Source of the DNA: Pedobacter psychrotolerans
GTDB taxonomy: Bacteria; Bacteroidota; Bacteroidia; Sphingobacteriales; Sphingobacteriaceae
Direction: 5' to 3'
DNA: 64,000 bases
NCBI RefSeq assembly: GCF_004340665.1
Contig: NZ_SLWO01000009.1
Location: 62,001 to 126,000 of the forward strand
In this document: one piece after another, positions 26,784 to 36,460 of the stretch
Layout: every line of letters begins with the position of its first letter
Position numbering within the stretch: the first letter of the stretch is position 1
Position numbers and translations under genes: made by a program
Notes under the pieces: generated by a model
The model's input: only the letters and a program-made list of their open reading frames with translations
The model's database searches: none
Told to the model about the DNA's origin: nothing

Positions 26784-28184
26784 ATGACGATTAAATCAAA
26801 GATATTTTTCCTTTCGATGGCTTGTTTAATTGCGTTTGGTTGCAAGGAAAAGCCACATTTTGGAGATAAGAGTTTACTCATCTCTGAAAATGGAAGGTAT
26901 TTAACAACGGGCAATGGTGAACCTTTTTTCTGGTTGGGCGATACAGGTTGGTTGTTATTCAGTAAGCTTAACCGCGAAGAAGCCAATACCTATTTAGAAG
27001 ACCGTAAGCAAAAAGGTTTTAATGTGATCCAGGTAATGGTTTTGCATGAAGTGCCATCTGTAAATGTTTACGGCGACTCATCCATCATTAACAAGGATGT
27101 TTCAAAACCTGCAATCACAGAAGGGAATGATTTTAAAGACATTAAGGCTTATGATTTTTGGGATCACGTTGATTATATCATTGATCTTGCCGAAAAAAAA
27201 GGAATTTATATGGCACTGGTTCCGGTTTGGGGAACGAACGTGAAAGAGAAAAGAGTGAATGTACCGCAGGCGAAAATTTACGCAGAATTTCTTGCCAAAA
27301 GATACCGAGAAAAGAGTAACATCATCTGGTTAAACGGTGGAGATATTAAGGGAAGTGATGGTTTAGAAGTTTGGAATGCGATTGGTGAAACTTTACGGGC
27401 GAATGATCCTAACCACTTAATTACTTTCCATCCGAGAGGCAGAACAGCTTCATCTACCTGGTTTCACAAAGCCAGCTGGAACGATTTTGATATGATTCAA
27501 TCAGGGCATCGCCGTTATGACCAGGATACTTCTGCGAAGGAAACATTGCATTATGGTGAAGACAACTGGAAATACATTGAAACAGATTATAAGCTAAAAC
27601 CAACCAAACCAACCATTGATGGTGAGCCTTCGTATGAGGGAATTCCGCAAGGCTTACATGATACCATCGAACCCCGCTGGACTGATGCCGATGTGCGGAG
27701 ATATGGATATTGGTCTGTTTTTGCTGGTGCTTTTGGTTACACCTATGGAAATAATGCTGTAATGCAGATGTACAAGTTGACGGATAAGAAGCCCGCTTAT
27801 GGTCCGAAAGCGCCATGGACAACAGAAATAAATGCCGCAGGAGCAACCCAGATGAAGCATTTAAAAGATTTGATGTTATCGCATTCTTATTTTGATCGTA
27901 TACCAGATCAAACTTTAATCGCTGGTAAAAACGGAGACCAGTATGAACGTGTGATTGGAACCAGGGGTGAAGAATTTGCCATGTTGTACACTTATACAGG
28001 AAAGAATTTCAGTGTTCAAATGGGGAAAATAGATGGTGATGAAGTTAAGGCATCATGGTTCGATCCCAGAACAGGAAAAACGATCTCAATCGGAACATTT
28101 GAAAACAAAGGAATAAAAGAATTTAATCCGCCAGGAGAACCTAAAAATGGTAACGACTGGGTTTTGGTGTTGGAGAAGATCTAG
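26784..28184 (+). CDS. Apiosidase-like (GH140/DUF4038-type) glycoside hydrolase lipoprotein
   Basis: The 466-residue product has a lipoprotein signal with cysteine at residue 20 (LIAFGC). The mature part opens GRYLTTGNGEPFFWLGDTGW, the hallmark of the DUF4038 apiosidase-like barrel, followed by NVIQVMVLHEVPSVNVYG. Further barrel strands include IYMALVPVWG, NIIWLNGGDI and PTIDGEPSYEGIP; the acidic residues of the last two are the likely catalytic pair. A C-terminal beta domain from about 370 (GDQYERVIGTRGEEFAMLYTYTG) corresponds to the putative collagen-binding-like domain of these proteins. Characterised GH140 enzymes remove apiose-linked chains from rhamnogalacturonan II, so an RG-II side-chain role is plausible but rests on family membership. 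It lies 3 bp behind the beta-helix/barrel fusion and is probably co-transcribed. Confidence 0.8.
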   Translation: MTIKSKIFFLSMACLIAFGCKEKPHFGDKSLLISENGRYLTTGNGEPFFWLGDTGWLLFSKLNREEANTYLEDRKQKGFNVIQVMVLHEVPSVNVYGDSSIINKDVSKPAITEGNDFKDIKAYDFWDHVDYIIDLAEKKGIYMALVPVWGTNVKEKRVNVPQAKIYAEFLAKRYREKSNIIWLNGGDIKGSDGLEVWNAIGETLRANDPNHLITFHPRGRTASSTWFHKASWNDFDMIQSGHRRYDQDTSAKETLHYGEDNWKYIETDYKLKPTKPTIDGEPSYEGIPQGLHDTIEPRWTDADVRRYGYWSVFAGAFGYTYGNNAVMQMYKLTDKKPAYGPKAPWTTEINAAGATQMKHLKDLMLSHSYFDRIPDQTLIAGKNGDQYERVIGTRGEEFAMLYTYTGKNFSVQMGKIDGDEVKASWFDPRTGKTISIGTFENKGIKEFNPPGEPKNGNDWVLVLEKI

Positions 28185-28450
28185 TTAAGGCATTATTTGG
28201 AGGAACGGTGCAATCAAAACTGCGAACAAGCCTTGATATTGCTGTCATTCTGAGGCACGAAGAATCTGAAGCCGATCAATGCCGTCCTAAATACTGCACT
28301 GGTTATTTTTTAAGCATTGGATTTATGGAAGATTGTATTTCATAGCTTGGAGATTCTTCACTGCGTTCAGAATGACAAACCCCGCAGAATATTGCGAGTG
28401 GTAGTAGGGTTGAATAGGTAAGTATTAATGTAGAATAAGAAAAATAAAAA
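28185..28450. repeat. Intergenic palindromic repeat (TGTCATTCTGAGG type)
   Basis: TGTCATTCTGAGGCACGAAG begins at 28243 and its inverted partner GATTCTTCACTGCGTTCAG..AATGACA ends at about 28377, giving a ~135-bp unit like those of the 22625 array. No terminator with a T-run and no gene are seen in the rest of the gap. Confidence 0.75.
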
Positions 28451-29383
28451 ATGTTTAAAGCAAAGTACATATCATCATTCCGCTTAGCCATTATTGGCCT
28501 GGCTTTGTGTGGATTAACATCTTGCTCAAAACAAGCTTATCTCTTTACCTCATTCCACGAACCGGGCACTGAAGGTTTAAGACTTTTATACAGCTATGAC
28601 GCTTACCATTGGACGGATTTAGATAAAACGTTTTTAAAACCAGCAATCGGTACGCAGAAAGTAATGCGTGATCCATCCATTGTTCAGGGCCCTGATGGCA
28701 CCTTCCATTTGGTTTGGACTTGCAGCTGGAAAGGCGATAAAGGATTCGGTTATGCCAGTTCAAAAGATTTAATCAACTGGACAGAACAGAAATTTCTTCC
28801 TGTAATGGAAAGTGAGGCGGAAACCGTTAATGTTTGGGCGCCGGAAATTTTCTATGATGATGAGCAAAAGGAATACATAGTGATTTGGGCATCAACCATT
28901 CCATTCCGTTTTGCTAAAGGGATAGAGGATGAAAATAATAACCACCGGATGTACGCCATCACGACGAAAGATTTTACGAATTTTTCAAAACCTAAATTGT
29001 TTTTAGACCCGGGTTTCAGTGTGATTGATGCAGTAATTGTGAAAAGAGCAGTGAAAGATTATGTATTGGTTTTGAAAGACAACACACGCCCCAATCGGAA
29101 TTTGAAGATCGCATTTGGCAAGGATGCTTTAGGTCCTTATGAGTATGTTTCAGAAACTTTTAGTCCGAAGTTAACTGAAGGTCCAACGGTAGTAAAAGTA
29201 AAAAATGATTGGCTGATTTATTTCGATGCTTACGGACAAAAGATTTATTCTGCTTATAAAACAGCAGACTTTAAAAGGTTTAAAGAGGTGACTTCGCAAG
29301 TTTCGATCCCTGAAAGACATAAGCATGGAACGATTATAAAAGTGAAGAAGAAGGTGATTGAGGGATTGAAAAAATATAAATAA
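28451..29383 (+). CDS. GH43-family glycosidase lipoprotein
   Basis: The 310-residue protein has a lipoprotein signal with the lipobox cysteine at about residue 25 (LTSCSKQ). The mature protein is a five-bladed propeller. GH43 catalytic residues are all visible: base Asp in MRDPSIVQG (D74), pKa-modulating Asp in FSVIDAVIV (D193) and acid Glu in LTEGPTVV (E243). APEIFYDDEQKEYIVIWAS matches the typical blade between them. GH43 enzymes usually act on arabinan, xylan or beta-galactan side chains; here an arabinofuranosidase or galactosidase acting on pectin side chains is the likeliest role. The protein would be anchored in a membrane facing the periplasm or the cell surface. Palindromic repeats flank the gene on both sides. 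Confidence 0.85.
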   Translation: MFKAKYISSFRLAIIGLALCGLTSCSKQAYLFTSFHEPGTEGLRLLYSYDAYHWTDLDKTFLKPAIGTQKVMRDPSIVQGPDGTFHLVWTCSWKGDKGFGYASSKDLINWTEQKFLPVMESEAETVNVWAPEIFYDDEQKEYIVIWASTIPFRFAKGIEDENNNHRMYAITTKDFTNFSKPKLFLDPGFSVIDAVIVKRAVKDYVLVLKDNTRPNRNLKIAFGKDALGPYEYVSETFSPKLTEGPTVVKVKNDWLIYFDAYGQKIYSAYKTADFKRFKEVTSQVSIPERHKHGTIIKVKKKVIEGLKKYK

Positions 29384-29622
29384 GTCGTCATTGCGAGGCA
29401 CGAAGCAATCTCTTATAAAAAGCAATATTGTCCTGGCTTGGGCTTAGCTGGGTGGAAAATTAAAATAAAATAAATTGTCATCCTGAGGTACGAAGGATCT
29501 CCAAGCGATGGAAAACTGCCGCCTGATAGACCACTTAACCAGGAGTAGTGGGGTAAATTCAAGCAGCGTTAATAGGTTGCAGATTCTTCCTTCGTCAGAA
29601 TGACAGCGGTTAAAATTATAAA
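29384..29622. repeat. Two palindromic repeat elements between GH43 and the sialidase-fold gene
   Basis: A half element CGTCATTGCGAGGCACGAAG lies at 29386-29412. A paired element runs from TTGTCATCCTGAGGTACGAAG (29475) to CAGATTCTTCCTTCGTCAGAATGACA (split in reading; ends about 29605). The start of the next gene follows within 20 bp. Confidence 0.75.
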
Positions 29623-31455
29623 ATGAAAATATTTAAAATACTTTGCTTAACCCTATCATTTGCTTTTGCGATACAAACTTCGCAAGCGCAAGATACCGTG
29701 CGTTATACAGGTAAAACGCTGGTCAATGCCGACTATCATCATGGACAATTAACTCCTGTGGTTGGGGTACACAGCATTCAAACGTTCAGGGCAAACAGGG
29801 CGCATCCGGAATTGGCAGAAAACTTCGGCTGGACGTATAACCACGCCCCAATGTTAGCCTATTGGAACAACAAATTTTACATTGAATATTTGAGTGATCA
29901 GGTGGGAGAAAGCATCCCACCAGGACAGACCTTATTACAATCTTCACCTGATGGTTATACCTGGAGCAAACCTGATGTGATTTTTCCCATTTACAGAATC
30001 GCCGATGGAACCACCAAAGAAGGAAGAACAGATGTAGCAAAAGACTTAGATGCAGTGATGCACCAACGCATGGGCTTCTATGTGTCTACTAAAAATGTAT
30101 TCCTGGTTTTAGGTTTTTATGCGATCAGTTTTGATGCAAAAGACGACCCGAATGATGGGCATGGGATTGGCAGAGCCGTAAGAGAAATCCAGCCAGATGG
30201 AAAATACGGACCCATTTATTTCATTCAGTACAACCCAGGTTATTCAGAAAAAAACACGAAATATCCTTACTTCGAAAAAAGTAAAAATAAAGCGTTCGTT
30301 GCGGCATGTAAGGAGTTGCTGGCAAACAAATTAATGACACAGCAATGGAATGAAGAAGCAGATCGAAAAGACCCTTTAATTACTTTACAAAAACAGTATA
30401 AAGCCTTCAGCTATTATCACTTATCAGATGGACGAGTGGTTGGTTTATGGAAAAATGCATTAACGGCAATCAGCTCCGATAATGGTGAAAGCTGGCCGGA
30501 AAACGCTTCCCGGGCACCGGGTTTTGTTAACAGCAATGCTAAAATCTGGGGGCAAAGAACTGCAGATGGAAATTATGCAACCGTTTATAATCCCTCAGAA
30601 TACAGATGGCCACTGGCCATTTCGACCAGCAAAAATGGCTTAGACTATACGAATCTGCTTTTGGTAACTGGAGAAATATCCCCTATGCGTTACGGTGGAA
30701 ATTATAAATCTTACGGTCCGCAATACGTTCGCGGCATTATTGAAGGCAATGGAAAGCCTGCCGATGGTAAACTGTGGGTAACGTACAGCATGAACAAGGA
30801 AGATATTTGGGTTTCTTCCGTTCCCTTGCCCGTTACTGATCAAGTAAAACTGCAAGTAAACGACGATTTTTCAAAATTACCAAAAAACAAAGCGCTTGAA
30901 AAGTGGAATATTTACAGTCCGTTATGGGCACCAGTAAAAGTAGAAGGTGGAGCCCTTGTGCTTAAAGATAAAGATCCTTTTGATTATGCAAAGGTAGAAA
31001 GGGCGTTTCCAGCATCTAAAAAAATCATCACCTCGTTTGCTGTAACGCCGAAACAGAATGATTTTGGCTTATTGGAAATTGAATTGCAGGATGCCAAAGG
31101 CTTAGCAACTGTTCGGTTAACTTTCGATACTGTTGGTGTATTGAGTGCAAAGGCCGGTGCGCGTTACAAGAACTTTATGAAGTACGAAGCAGGTAAAAGT
31201 TATGATATCAAATTAAAACTGGATGCACATACCCGGTTTTATACGGTAACGGTTAACGGAAAAGACGTGCTAACCAGTCTGGCTTTTCAGCCGATTGCCG
31301 AAGTATCGAGAATTGTCTTTCGCACTGGTTCTGTTCGTCGCTTTCCGGATGTCGATACACCAGCAGATCAAACATACGATCTAAAAAATGCTGGTGAACC
31401 AGAAAAAAAAGAAGCTGTTTATTTGATTAAGTATTTAAAAACGGAGGGGTTTTAG
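29623..31455 (+). CDS. Secreted sialidase-fold (BNR propeller) protein with C-terminal lectin-like domain
   Basis: The 610-residue protein has a signal peptide ending near residue 22 (SQAQ). Residues about 50-400 form a propeller with Asp-box-like strands (SSPDGYTWSKPDV, SSDNGESWPENASR and STSKNGLDYTN) typical of the sialidase superfamily. Several Arg and Tyr residues could form an acidic-sugar site, but the full sialidase Arg triad was not identified. Residues about 420-590 look like a concanavalin-type beta-sandwich (KLQVNDDFSKLPKN to SRIVFRTGSVRR). Sialic acid is not expected in plant pectin, but RG-II carries Kdo and Dha, which are similar ulosonic acids; action on one of those is an inference. 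A plain binding protein is an alternative. The stop is 385 bp ahead of the most plausible start of the next gene, all of it repeat sequence. Confidence 0.6.
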   Translation: MKIFKILCLTLSFAFAIQTSQAQDTVRYTGKTLVNADYHHGQLTPVVGVHSIQTFRANRAHPELAENFGWTYNHAPMLAYWNNKFYIEYLSDQVGESIPPGQTLLQSSPDGYTWSKPDVIFPIYRIADGTTKEGRTDVAKDLDAVMHQRMGFYVSTKNVFLVLGFYAISFDAKDDPNDGHGIGRAVREIQPDGKYGPIYFIQYNPGYSEKNTKYPYFEKSKNKAFVAACKELLANKLMTQQWNEEADRKDPLITLQKQYKAFSYYHLSDGRVVGLWKNALTAISSDNGESWPENASRAPGFVNSNAKIWGQRTADGNYATVYNPSEYRWPLAISTSKNGLDYTNLLLVTGEISPMRYGGNYKSYGPQYVRGIIEGNGKPADGKLWVTYSMNKEDIWVSSVPLPVTDQVKLQVNDDFSKLPKNKALEKWNIYSPLWAPVKVEGGALVLKDKDPFDYAKVERAFPASKKIITSFAVTPKQNDFGLLEIELQDAKGLATVRLTFDTVGVLSAKAGARYKNFMKYEAGKSYDIKLKLDAHTRFYTVTVNGKDVLTSLAFQPIAEVSRIVFRTGSVRRFPDVDTPADQTYDLKNAGEPEKKEAVYLIKYLKTEGF

Positions 31456-31521
31456 GATGAGGGTTAAGTTTGGAGTTAGGGGTTTGGAGTTTGGAGTTTT
31501 CCCCTCATTGCGTTTGAGCAA

Positions 31522-31861
31522 ATCGTCGCTGCGTTTTCCATTATCGTCATTGCCTTTCAGTAAGTCGTCATTGCGAGGAGGTACGACGAAGCAATCTCCT
31601 TCAGGAGAATCGGATTGCTTCAGCTCGCACAAGTTCGGCTTCGCAATGTCTACAGCCCTAAGATTGTCACGTTTCAACATATCGTCATTGCCTTTCATTA
31701 AGTCGTCATTGCGAGAGCCAGCTCCGATTTCTCGGAGAGGCACGACAGCTTGTCCCGATTCTTCGGGTAAGCAATCTCCTTTAGCAAACTCAGATTGCTT
31801 CAGCTCGCACAAGCCCAACTTCGCAATGACGACTGCCGTAATGACGACGAAGCAATCTCTT
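31522..31861. repeat. Cluster of CGTCATTGCGAGG-type repeats forming the 5' region of the acetylesterase gene
   Basis: At least three elements follow one another: CGTCATTGCGAGGAGGTACGAC near 31566, CGTCATTGCGAGAGCCAGC near 31704 with a GGCACGACAGCTTGTCCCG hairpin-like part, and inverted or partial copies ending CGCAATGACG near 31820 and GACGACGAAGCAATCTC near 31843. The strand is open in the plus frame, which makes an artificial 135-codon N-terminal extension (with LRGGTTKQSP) to the following gene. Confidence 0.8.
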
Positions 31862-33265
31862 ATGCTACTACTCTTTTTTCTATTTTGTATCTCCGCCAAC
31901 GCCAAAATCCTTTTACCTCAAATCCTATCTAACGATATGGTTTTGCAACGCAATAAACCCATCAACATTTGGGGCTTTACTGCGCCTGATGAAAAAATAG
32001 TCGTTACTTTCGCTGGTCAGCATAAGCAAACCATAACCGATAAAAACGGGTACTGGAAGGTGGTCTTATCGCCTTTAAAAACATCATCCACCCCTCAAAC
32101 CATGATCATTTCTGGTTCCAACCGGATTGAATTAACCAATATCCTCGTAGGTGAAGTTTGGGTTTGCTCAGGTCAATCAAATATGGAATATCAAATGCGT
32201 AAGCTGGCGAAGATTCCTAAACCAAAAAATGAAAAGCTAGGCTTTCCGTCAGATGAAGTGGCAAAAGCAAAAAATACACAAATCAGAATTTTTCTGGTCA
32301 ATCGTAAACAGTTAATTAAACCAGACTCACTGCATAAAAGCTGGGCAGTAGCGCAGGATTCAGCTTTAAGGGCTTTTTCTGCCGTTGGGTATTTCTTTGC
32401 TAAAGAAGTCCAAGCGAAATTGGGCATCCCGGTAGGAATAATTTCTTCTGCAGTTTCAGGAAGTGCCATCGAACCGTGGATTTCACCAGCGGCTTTTGCT
32501 CAGGAAGCCTATTTTAAAAATCAAAAAGTAGGCAATGATCCTGGTAAATTCTACACACCAATGATCGAACCGCTTTCGCAATTTAAGATTCGTGGTTTTT
32601 TATGGTATCAGGGGGAAACGAATTGCTTTTTAAATGAAAAGATCAGCTACGCTTATAAAATGAAAACCCTGATCAATTTATGGCGCAAAGCCTGGGGGGA
32701 GAAAGATCTTCCTTTTTATTATGTTCAGATTGCCCCATTTAATTACTCAAAAACCAAGGGTAAAATCGCTTTAGATGCAGATACTGAACCTGGTTTTTGG
32801 GAAGCACAAATGCAGGTTTTGAGGCTTCCGAACACTGGAATGATTTCGACAAATGACTTAACTGATTCAAACGAAGATCTACACCCGACTTACAAATGGG
32901 AGGTAGGCAGAAGATTAGCGCTTCTGGCTTTGGCTAAAACTTACGATCTAAAAATCGACTATTCCGGTCCGGTTTACAAATCTGTTGCATTTAAGGGTGG
33001 AAAAGCCTTGCTGAGCTTTGATCATTTGGTTTCTACAAATCAGATTACTGGATTTACCATCTCCGGTAAAGATGGCAAATTTGTAAAGGCCGATGCTTCA
33101 GTTGAAGCTGGTAAAGTAGTGGTCTCTTCAAATGAAGTTGCTCAACCTGTTGCGGTGCGTTACAACTGGACAGAAAACCCAACTGGAAATTTTTATAGTA
33201 ATGGATTACCTGCACTGCCTTTCAGAACGGATAATCCATTAGTGAACCAATTTAAAACCAATTAA
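31841..33265 (+). CDS. Secreted SGNH/sialate-O-acetylesterase-type carbohydrate esterase
   Basis: The open frame reaches back to 31457, but that part is translated repeat. The sensible starts are ATG 31841, giving MTTKQSLMLLLFFLFCISANA, or ATG 31862, giving MLLLFFLFCISANA without any positive residue. The first uses repeat sequence to supply the lysine of the signal peptide. The mature protein opens KILLPQILSNDMVLQRNKP and has a beta-sandwich, then VWVCSGQSNMEYQM with the nucleophile serine (about residue 113 from 31841), GFLWYQGETNC with the oxyanion-hole region, and NEDLHPTYKWEVGRRLA with the Asp-x-His pair. Enzymes of this family remove acetyl groups from sugars; acetylated galacturonate or rhamnose in pectin is the likely target. 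The stop is directly followed by the next ATG at 33265. Confidence 0.83.
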   Translation: MTTKQSLMLLLFFLFCISANAKILLPQILSNDMVLQRNKPINIWGFTAPDEKIVVTFAGQHKQTITDKNGYWKVVLSPLKTSSTPQTMIISGSNRIELTNILVGEVWVCSGQSNMEYQMRKLAKIPKPKNEKLGFPSDEVAKAKNTQIRIFLVNRKQLIKPDSLHKSWAVAQDSALRAFSAVGYFFAKEVQAKLGIPVGIISSAVSGSAIEPWISPAAFAQEAYFKNQKVGNDPGKFYTPMIEPLSQFKIRGFLWYQGETNCFLNEKISYAYKMKTLINLWRKAWGEKDLPFYYVQIAPFNYSKTKGKIALDADTEPGFWEAQMQVLRLPNTGMISTNDLTDSNEDLHPTYKWEVGRRLALLALAKTYDLKIDYSGPVYKSVAFKGGKALLSFDHLVSTNQITGFTISGKDGKFVKADASVEAGKVVVSSNEVAQPVAVRYNWTENPTGNFYSNGLPALPFRTDNPLVNQFKTN

Positions 33266-36033
33266 TGAAGTACAGCATTTTACCTTTCTTTTGTTTAGTA
33301 ATGATGTTTTTCCCCCTCCGGGCACAGCAAACGGAGAAACTATATCTATCCGGAACTGGAAACGATGACACTGTAAAATGGGATTTTTTCTGTACCGAGG
33401 GAATGAATTCCGGGAAATGGACAACCATTCCTGTGCCTTCAAACTGGGAATTGCAAGGGTTTGGAAAGTATAATTACGGTTTTAATAAAGAAACAAATAA
33501 GGGGAAAGAACAAGGACTTTATAAGTACAATTTCCAGATACCAACAGCCTGGAAAGACAAGAAAATAAATATCGTTTTTGAAGGCTCGATGACCGATACG
33601 GAAGTTAAAATTAATGGAAAATCTGCCGGAGAAACACATAAGGGTTCATTTTATGTTTTTAAATATGATATCACAAACCTGATCAAATTGGAAGGTGATA
33701 ATTTACTTGAAGTAAAAGTTTCTAAACATTCAGTTAATCAATCGGTTAATGAGGCCGAACGTAAAGCCGATTTCTGGATTTTTGGTGGTATTTTCAGACC
33801 AGTTTATTTGGAGGCGTTGCCGCAAACTTATATAGATCGGGTTCAGATTGATGCAAAAGCAAATGGCGTTTTTACGGCTAACGTTTTTACATCTGGCTTG
33901 GCCGATAAAATTAATATTCAGCTAACGAATGCAAAAGGGAAAAAACTAGGAAATGAATTTTCGACTAAAATCGCATCGAATTTAACGCAGGTTAATCAGG
34001 AATTTAAAAGCCCGGCCTTGTGGTCATCTGAATTTCCAAATCTCTATACGGCAACTTTTACGCTGATTAAAAATGGAAAAGCCATTCACCAACTCACGAA
34101 GAAAATTGGATTCAGAACGGTTGAAGTTGAGAAACGTGACGGTGTTTATGTGAATGGGGTTAAAATGAAATTTAAAGGGGTCAATCGCCATTCTTTTTAT
34201 CCTTCATCCGGCAGAACAACAAGCAAAAGAATCAGCATTGCCGATGTTTCTTTGATGAAAGAAATGAACATGAATGCTGTTCGGATGTCGCATTATCCGC
34301 CAGATGGACACTTTCTGGATGTTTGTGATTCCTTGGGTTTATTTGTAATGGATGAATTGGCGGGCTGGCATGGCACTTATGATACCCCAACCGGAACAAA
34401 ATTGTATCAGGAGATGATGGCCAATGATGAAAATCATCCGTCAATTGTATTTTGGGCCAATGGAAATGAAGGCGGTCACAACCGTGAGCTCGATCATCTT
34501 TTCGCTGATAATGATCTTCAGAAACGCCCTTTAATCCATCCATGGGAAGTTTTTAACGGATTCGAAACCACCCATTACCGTGAATTTAATTATGGAATTG
34601 GAAATTATGACCATGGCCATAACATCCTGATGCCAACCGAATTTCTTCATGGCATGTGGGATGGAGGTCATGGTGCGGGGATAGAAGATTATTGGAATGC
34701 CATGTGGAACAATCCACTTTCTGCGGGTGGTTTCCTGTGGGATTTTGCCGATCAGGCTGTTGTTCGAACAGATAAAAATGGGGAACTGGATACTGATGGA
34801 AATCACGGACCAGATGGAATTGTAGGGCCTTACCACGAAAAAGAAGGTAGCTTCTATACGATTAAAGAAGTTTGGAGTCCGGTTTTTGTAGAGAAACAAG
34901 AGATGACTGCAGGCTTTGATGGCTCATTTTTTGTGGAAAATAGGTATGCTTTTACCAACCTCAATCAATGTACTTTCGAATGGAAACTGAAAAAATTACA
35001 ACTAGGTGCAGACGCCGTATTCAAAGCAGGGAAGGCAGATGCGCCAAACATTAAGCCTTTAGAAAAAGGGAAATTACAAATTAATCTACCTACAGATTGG
35101 CGGACTTTCGACGCTTTTTATCTAACTGCTAAAGATTTTTATGGCAAGGAATTGTTTACCTGGAGTTTCCCGATTGCTTTGCCTAAAGATGATGCCGATA
35201 AAATTGTGGTTAAAACTGGTTCTTCAAAAGTAAGCCTGAAGGAGTCTGCTACCACTTATCAGGTTTCGGCAAATGGTATCGATTTAACTTTTCATAAAAC
35301 AACCGGATTACTTCAGCAGGCTAAAAATGCTAAAGGAGTAATTCCATTTTCAAATGGCCCGGTTTTGCAAGAAGGTGTGAATAATTTTAAAAATTTCACC
35401 ACAAAAGTAGATGGTGATAACCTGGTTATTTCATCCAAATTTGATAAAAAAGAAAGCTATAATACTTTAGAGTGGACTATCTATCCATCGGGTTGGTTGA
35501 AAATGCAGGTTAAATATTTTCCATCTGCGTACTTCACCACTTTCGTGGGATTAAATTTCTCTTATCCAGAAACGGAAATCAAATCCGTAGTATATAAAGG
35601 AAACGGTCCGTATCGCGTTTGGAAAAATCGGATGAAAGGAACGGAATTTGGAATCTGGAAAAAGGATTATAACGACTCGGCAACCGGGGAACCATCCTGG
35701 CAATACCCTGAATTTAAAGGCTATTACTCAAATATGTACTGGTGCGAATTTATCGGGAAAACCCAAAACTTTAAAGTGGTTACCGATAGAGAAGATATTT
35801 TCCTGCGGTTATTTACACCGAAGAAATCGAAAGATACGGAATACGATAACATGAGTCCGACTTTCCCCATAGGAGATATTTCTTTTATGAATGGCATTTC
35901 TGCAATTGGTACGAAAACGCAAAAACCAGAAACCACAGGACCCATGGGAATGAAACATGTATTTTATGATTTTGATAAAGAACCCAGCAGGGCGTTAGAT
36001 ATGACTTTATATTTTGATTTTTCAACGAAATAG
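33265..36033 (+). CDS. GH2 beta-galactosidase, secreted
   Basis: The 922-residue protein has a signal peptide ending near residue 20 (LRAQ). It has the GH2 sandwich domain (WTTIPVPSNWELQGFG, then GLYKYNFQIP and VFEGSMTDTEVKINGK), an Ig-like domain, and a TIM barrel opening FKGVNRHSFYPSSGRTTSK. The acid/base is E402 in WANGNEGGHN, and the nucleophile is probably E459 in MPTEFLHG. A large beta-sandwich ends the protein, as in LacZ-type enzymes. The usual activity is beta-galactosidase, which would suit galactan side chains of rhamnogalacturonan; beta-glucuronidase is an alternative within GH2. The start codon overlaps the previous stop by one base (TAATG at 33263-33267), so the two genes are translationally coupled. 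Confidence 0.88.
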   Translation: MKYSILPFFCLVMMFFPLRAQQTEKLYLSGTGNDDTVKWDFFCTEGMNSGKWTTIPVPSNWELQGFGKYNYGFNKETNKGKEQGLYKYNFQIPTAWKDKKINIVFEGSMTDTEVKINGKSAGETHKGSFYVFKYDITNLIKLEGDNLLEVKVSKHSVNQSVNEAERKADFWIFGGIFRPVYLEALPQTYIDRVQIDAKANGVFTANVFTSGLADKINIQLTNAKGKKLGNEFSTKIASNLTQVNQEFKSPALWSSEFPNLYTATFTLIKNGKAIHQLTKKIGFRTVEVEKRDGVYVNGVKMKFKGVNRHSFYPSSGRTTSKRISIADVSLMKEMNMNAVRMSHYPPDGHFLDVCDSLGLFVMDELAGWHGTYDTPTGTKLYQEMMANDENHPSIVFWANGNEGGHNRELDHLFADNDLQKRPLIHPWEVFNGFETTHYREFNYGIGNYDHGHNILMPTEFLHGMWDGGHGAGIEDYWNAMWNNPLSAGGFLWDFADQAVVRTDKNGELDTDGNHGPDGIVGPYHEKEGSFYTIKEVWSPVFVEKQEMTAGFDGSFFVENRYAFTNLNQCTFEWKLKKLQLGADAVFKAGKADAPNIKPLEKGKLQINLPTDWRTFDAFYLTAKDFYGKELFTWSFPIALPKDDADKIVVKTGSSKVSLKESATTYQVSANGIDLTFHKTTGLLQQAKNAKGVIPFSNGPVLQEGVNNFKNFTTKVDGDNLVISSKFDKKESYNTLEWTIYPSGWLKMQVKYFPSAYFTTFVGLNFSYPETEIKSVVYKGNGPYRVWKNRMKGTEFGIWKKDYNDSATGEPSWQYPEFKGYYSNMYWCEFIGKTQNFKVVTDREDIFLRLFTPKKSKDTEYDNMSPTFPIGDISFMNGISAIGTKTQKPETTGPMGMKHVFYDFDKEPSRALDMTLYFDFSTK

Positions 36034-36460
36034 AATTAACCGCAAAGAACGCTAAGTTGTTCGCAAAGTAAAGAAGAAAAGAATTGCCCGCAGATAACAC
36101 GGATTCCGCAGATAAGAGAAAATTAAATCTGCGGAATCCCCGAAATTAGCGGGAGAAAAATGATAAATGAAGAAAAGTATAGCCCGCAGATTACACAGAT
36201 TCACGCAGATAAGAAAATTATCGGTCTGCGTAAATCACCCAATCATCAGGACAAAAATGGAACAAAGATAACGCTGTAAAGTTCGTCATTGCGAGGAGGC
36301 TCGACGAAGCAATCTCTTTAAAAAAGATGTACAAAAAAAAGATTGCTTCAGCTCATTCAAACCTGGCTGCGCAAAGATGAACACCTTTGGAAAGATCAAA
36401 TAACAACTAAAATGAATACTATATGGCCTCTATGTCTATATGGTCAATATAAAAAATGAA
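36034..36460. repeat. Intergenic region with three hairpin repeat types
   Basis: GGATTCCGCAGAT (36101-36113) pairs perfectly with ATCTGCGGAATCC (36127-36139), with outer arms CCCGC (36087) and GCGGG (36149). A related unit, CCGCAGATTACACAGATTCA onward, spans about 36182-36240. A third, CGTCATTGCGAGGAGGCTCG, starts at 36284 with inverted partner AAGATTGCTTCAGCTCATTC ending near 36370. No clear promoter for the following GH78 was found and no ORF is convincing. Confidence 0.7.

Noticed and set aside
31435..31905. 156-codon minus-strand ORF
   Set aside because: It is the antisense of the repeat cluster; its residues are repeated translations of the same element.
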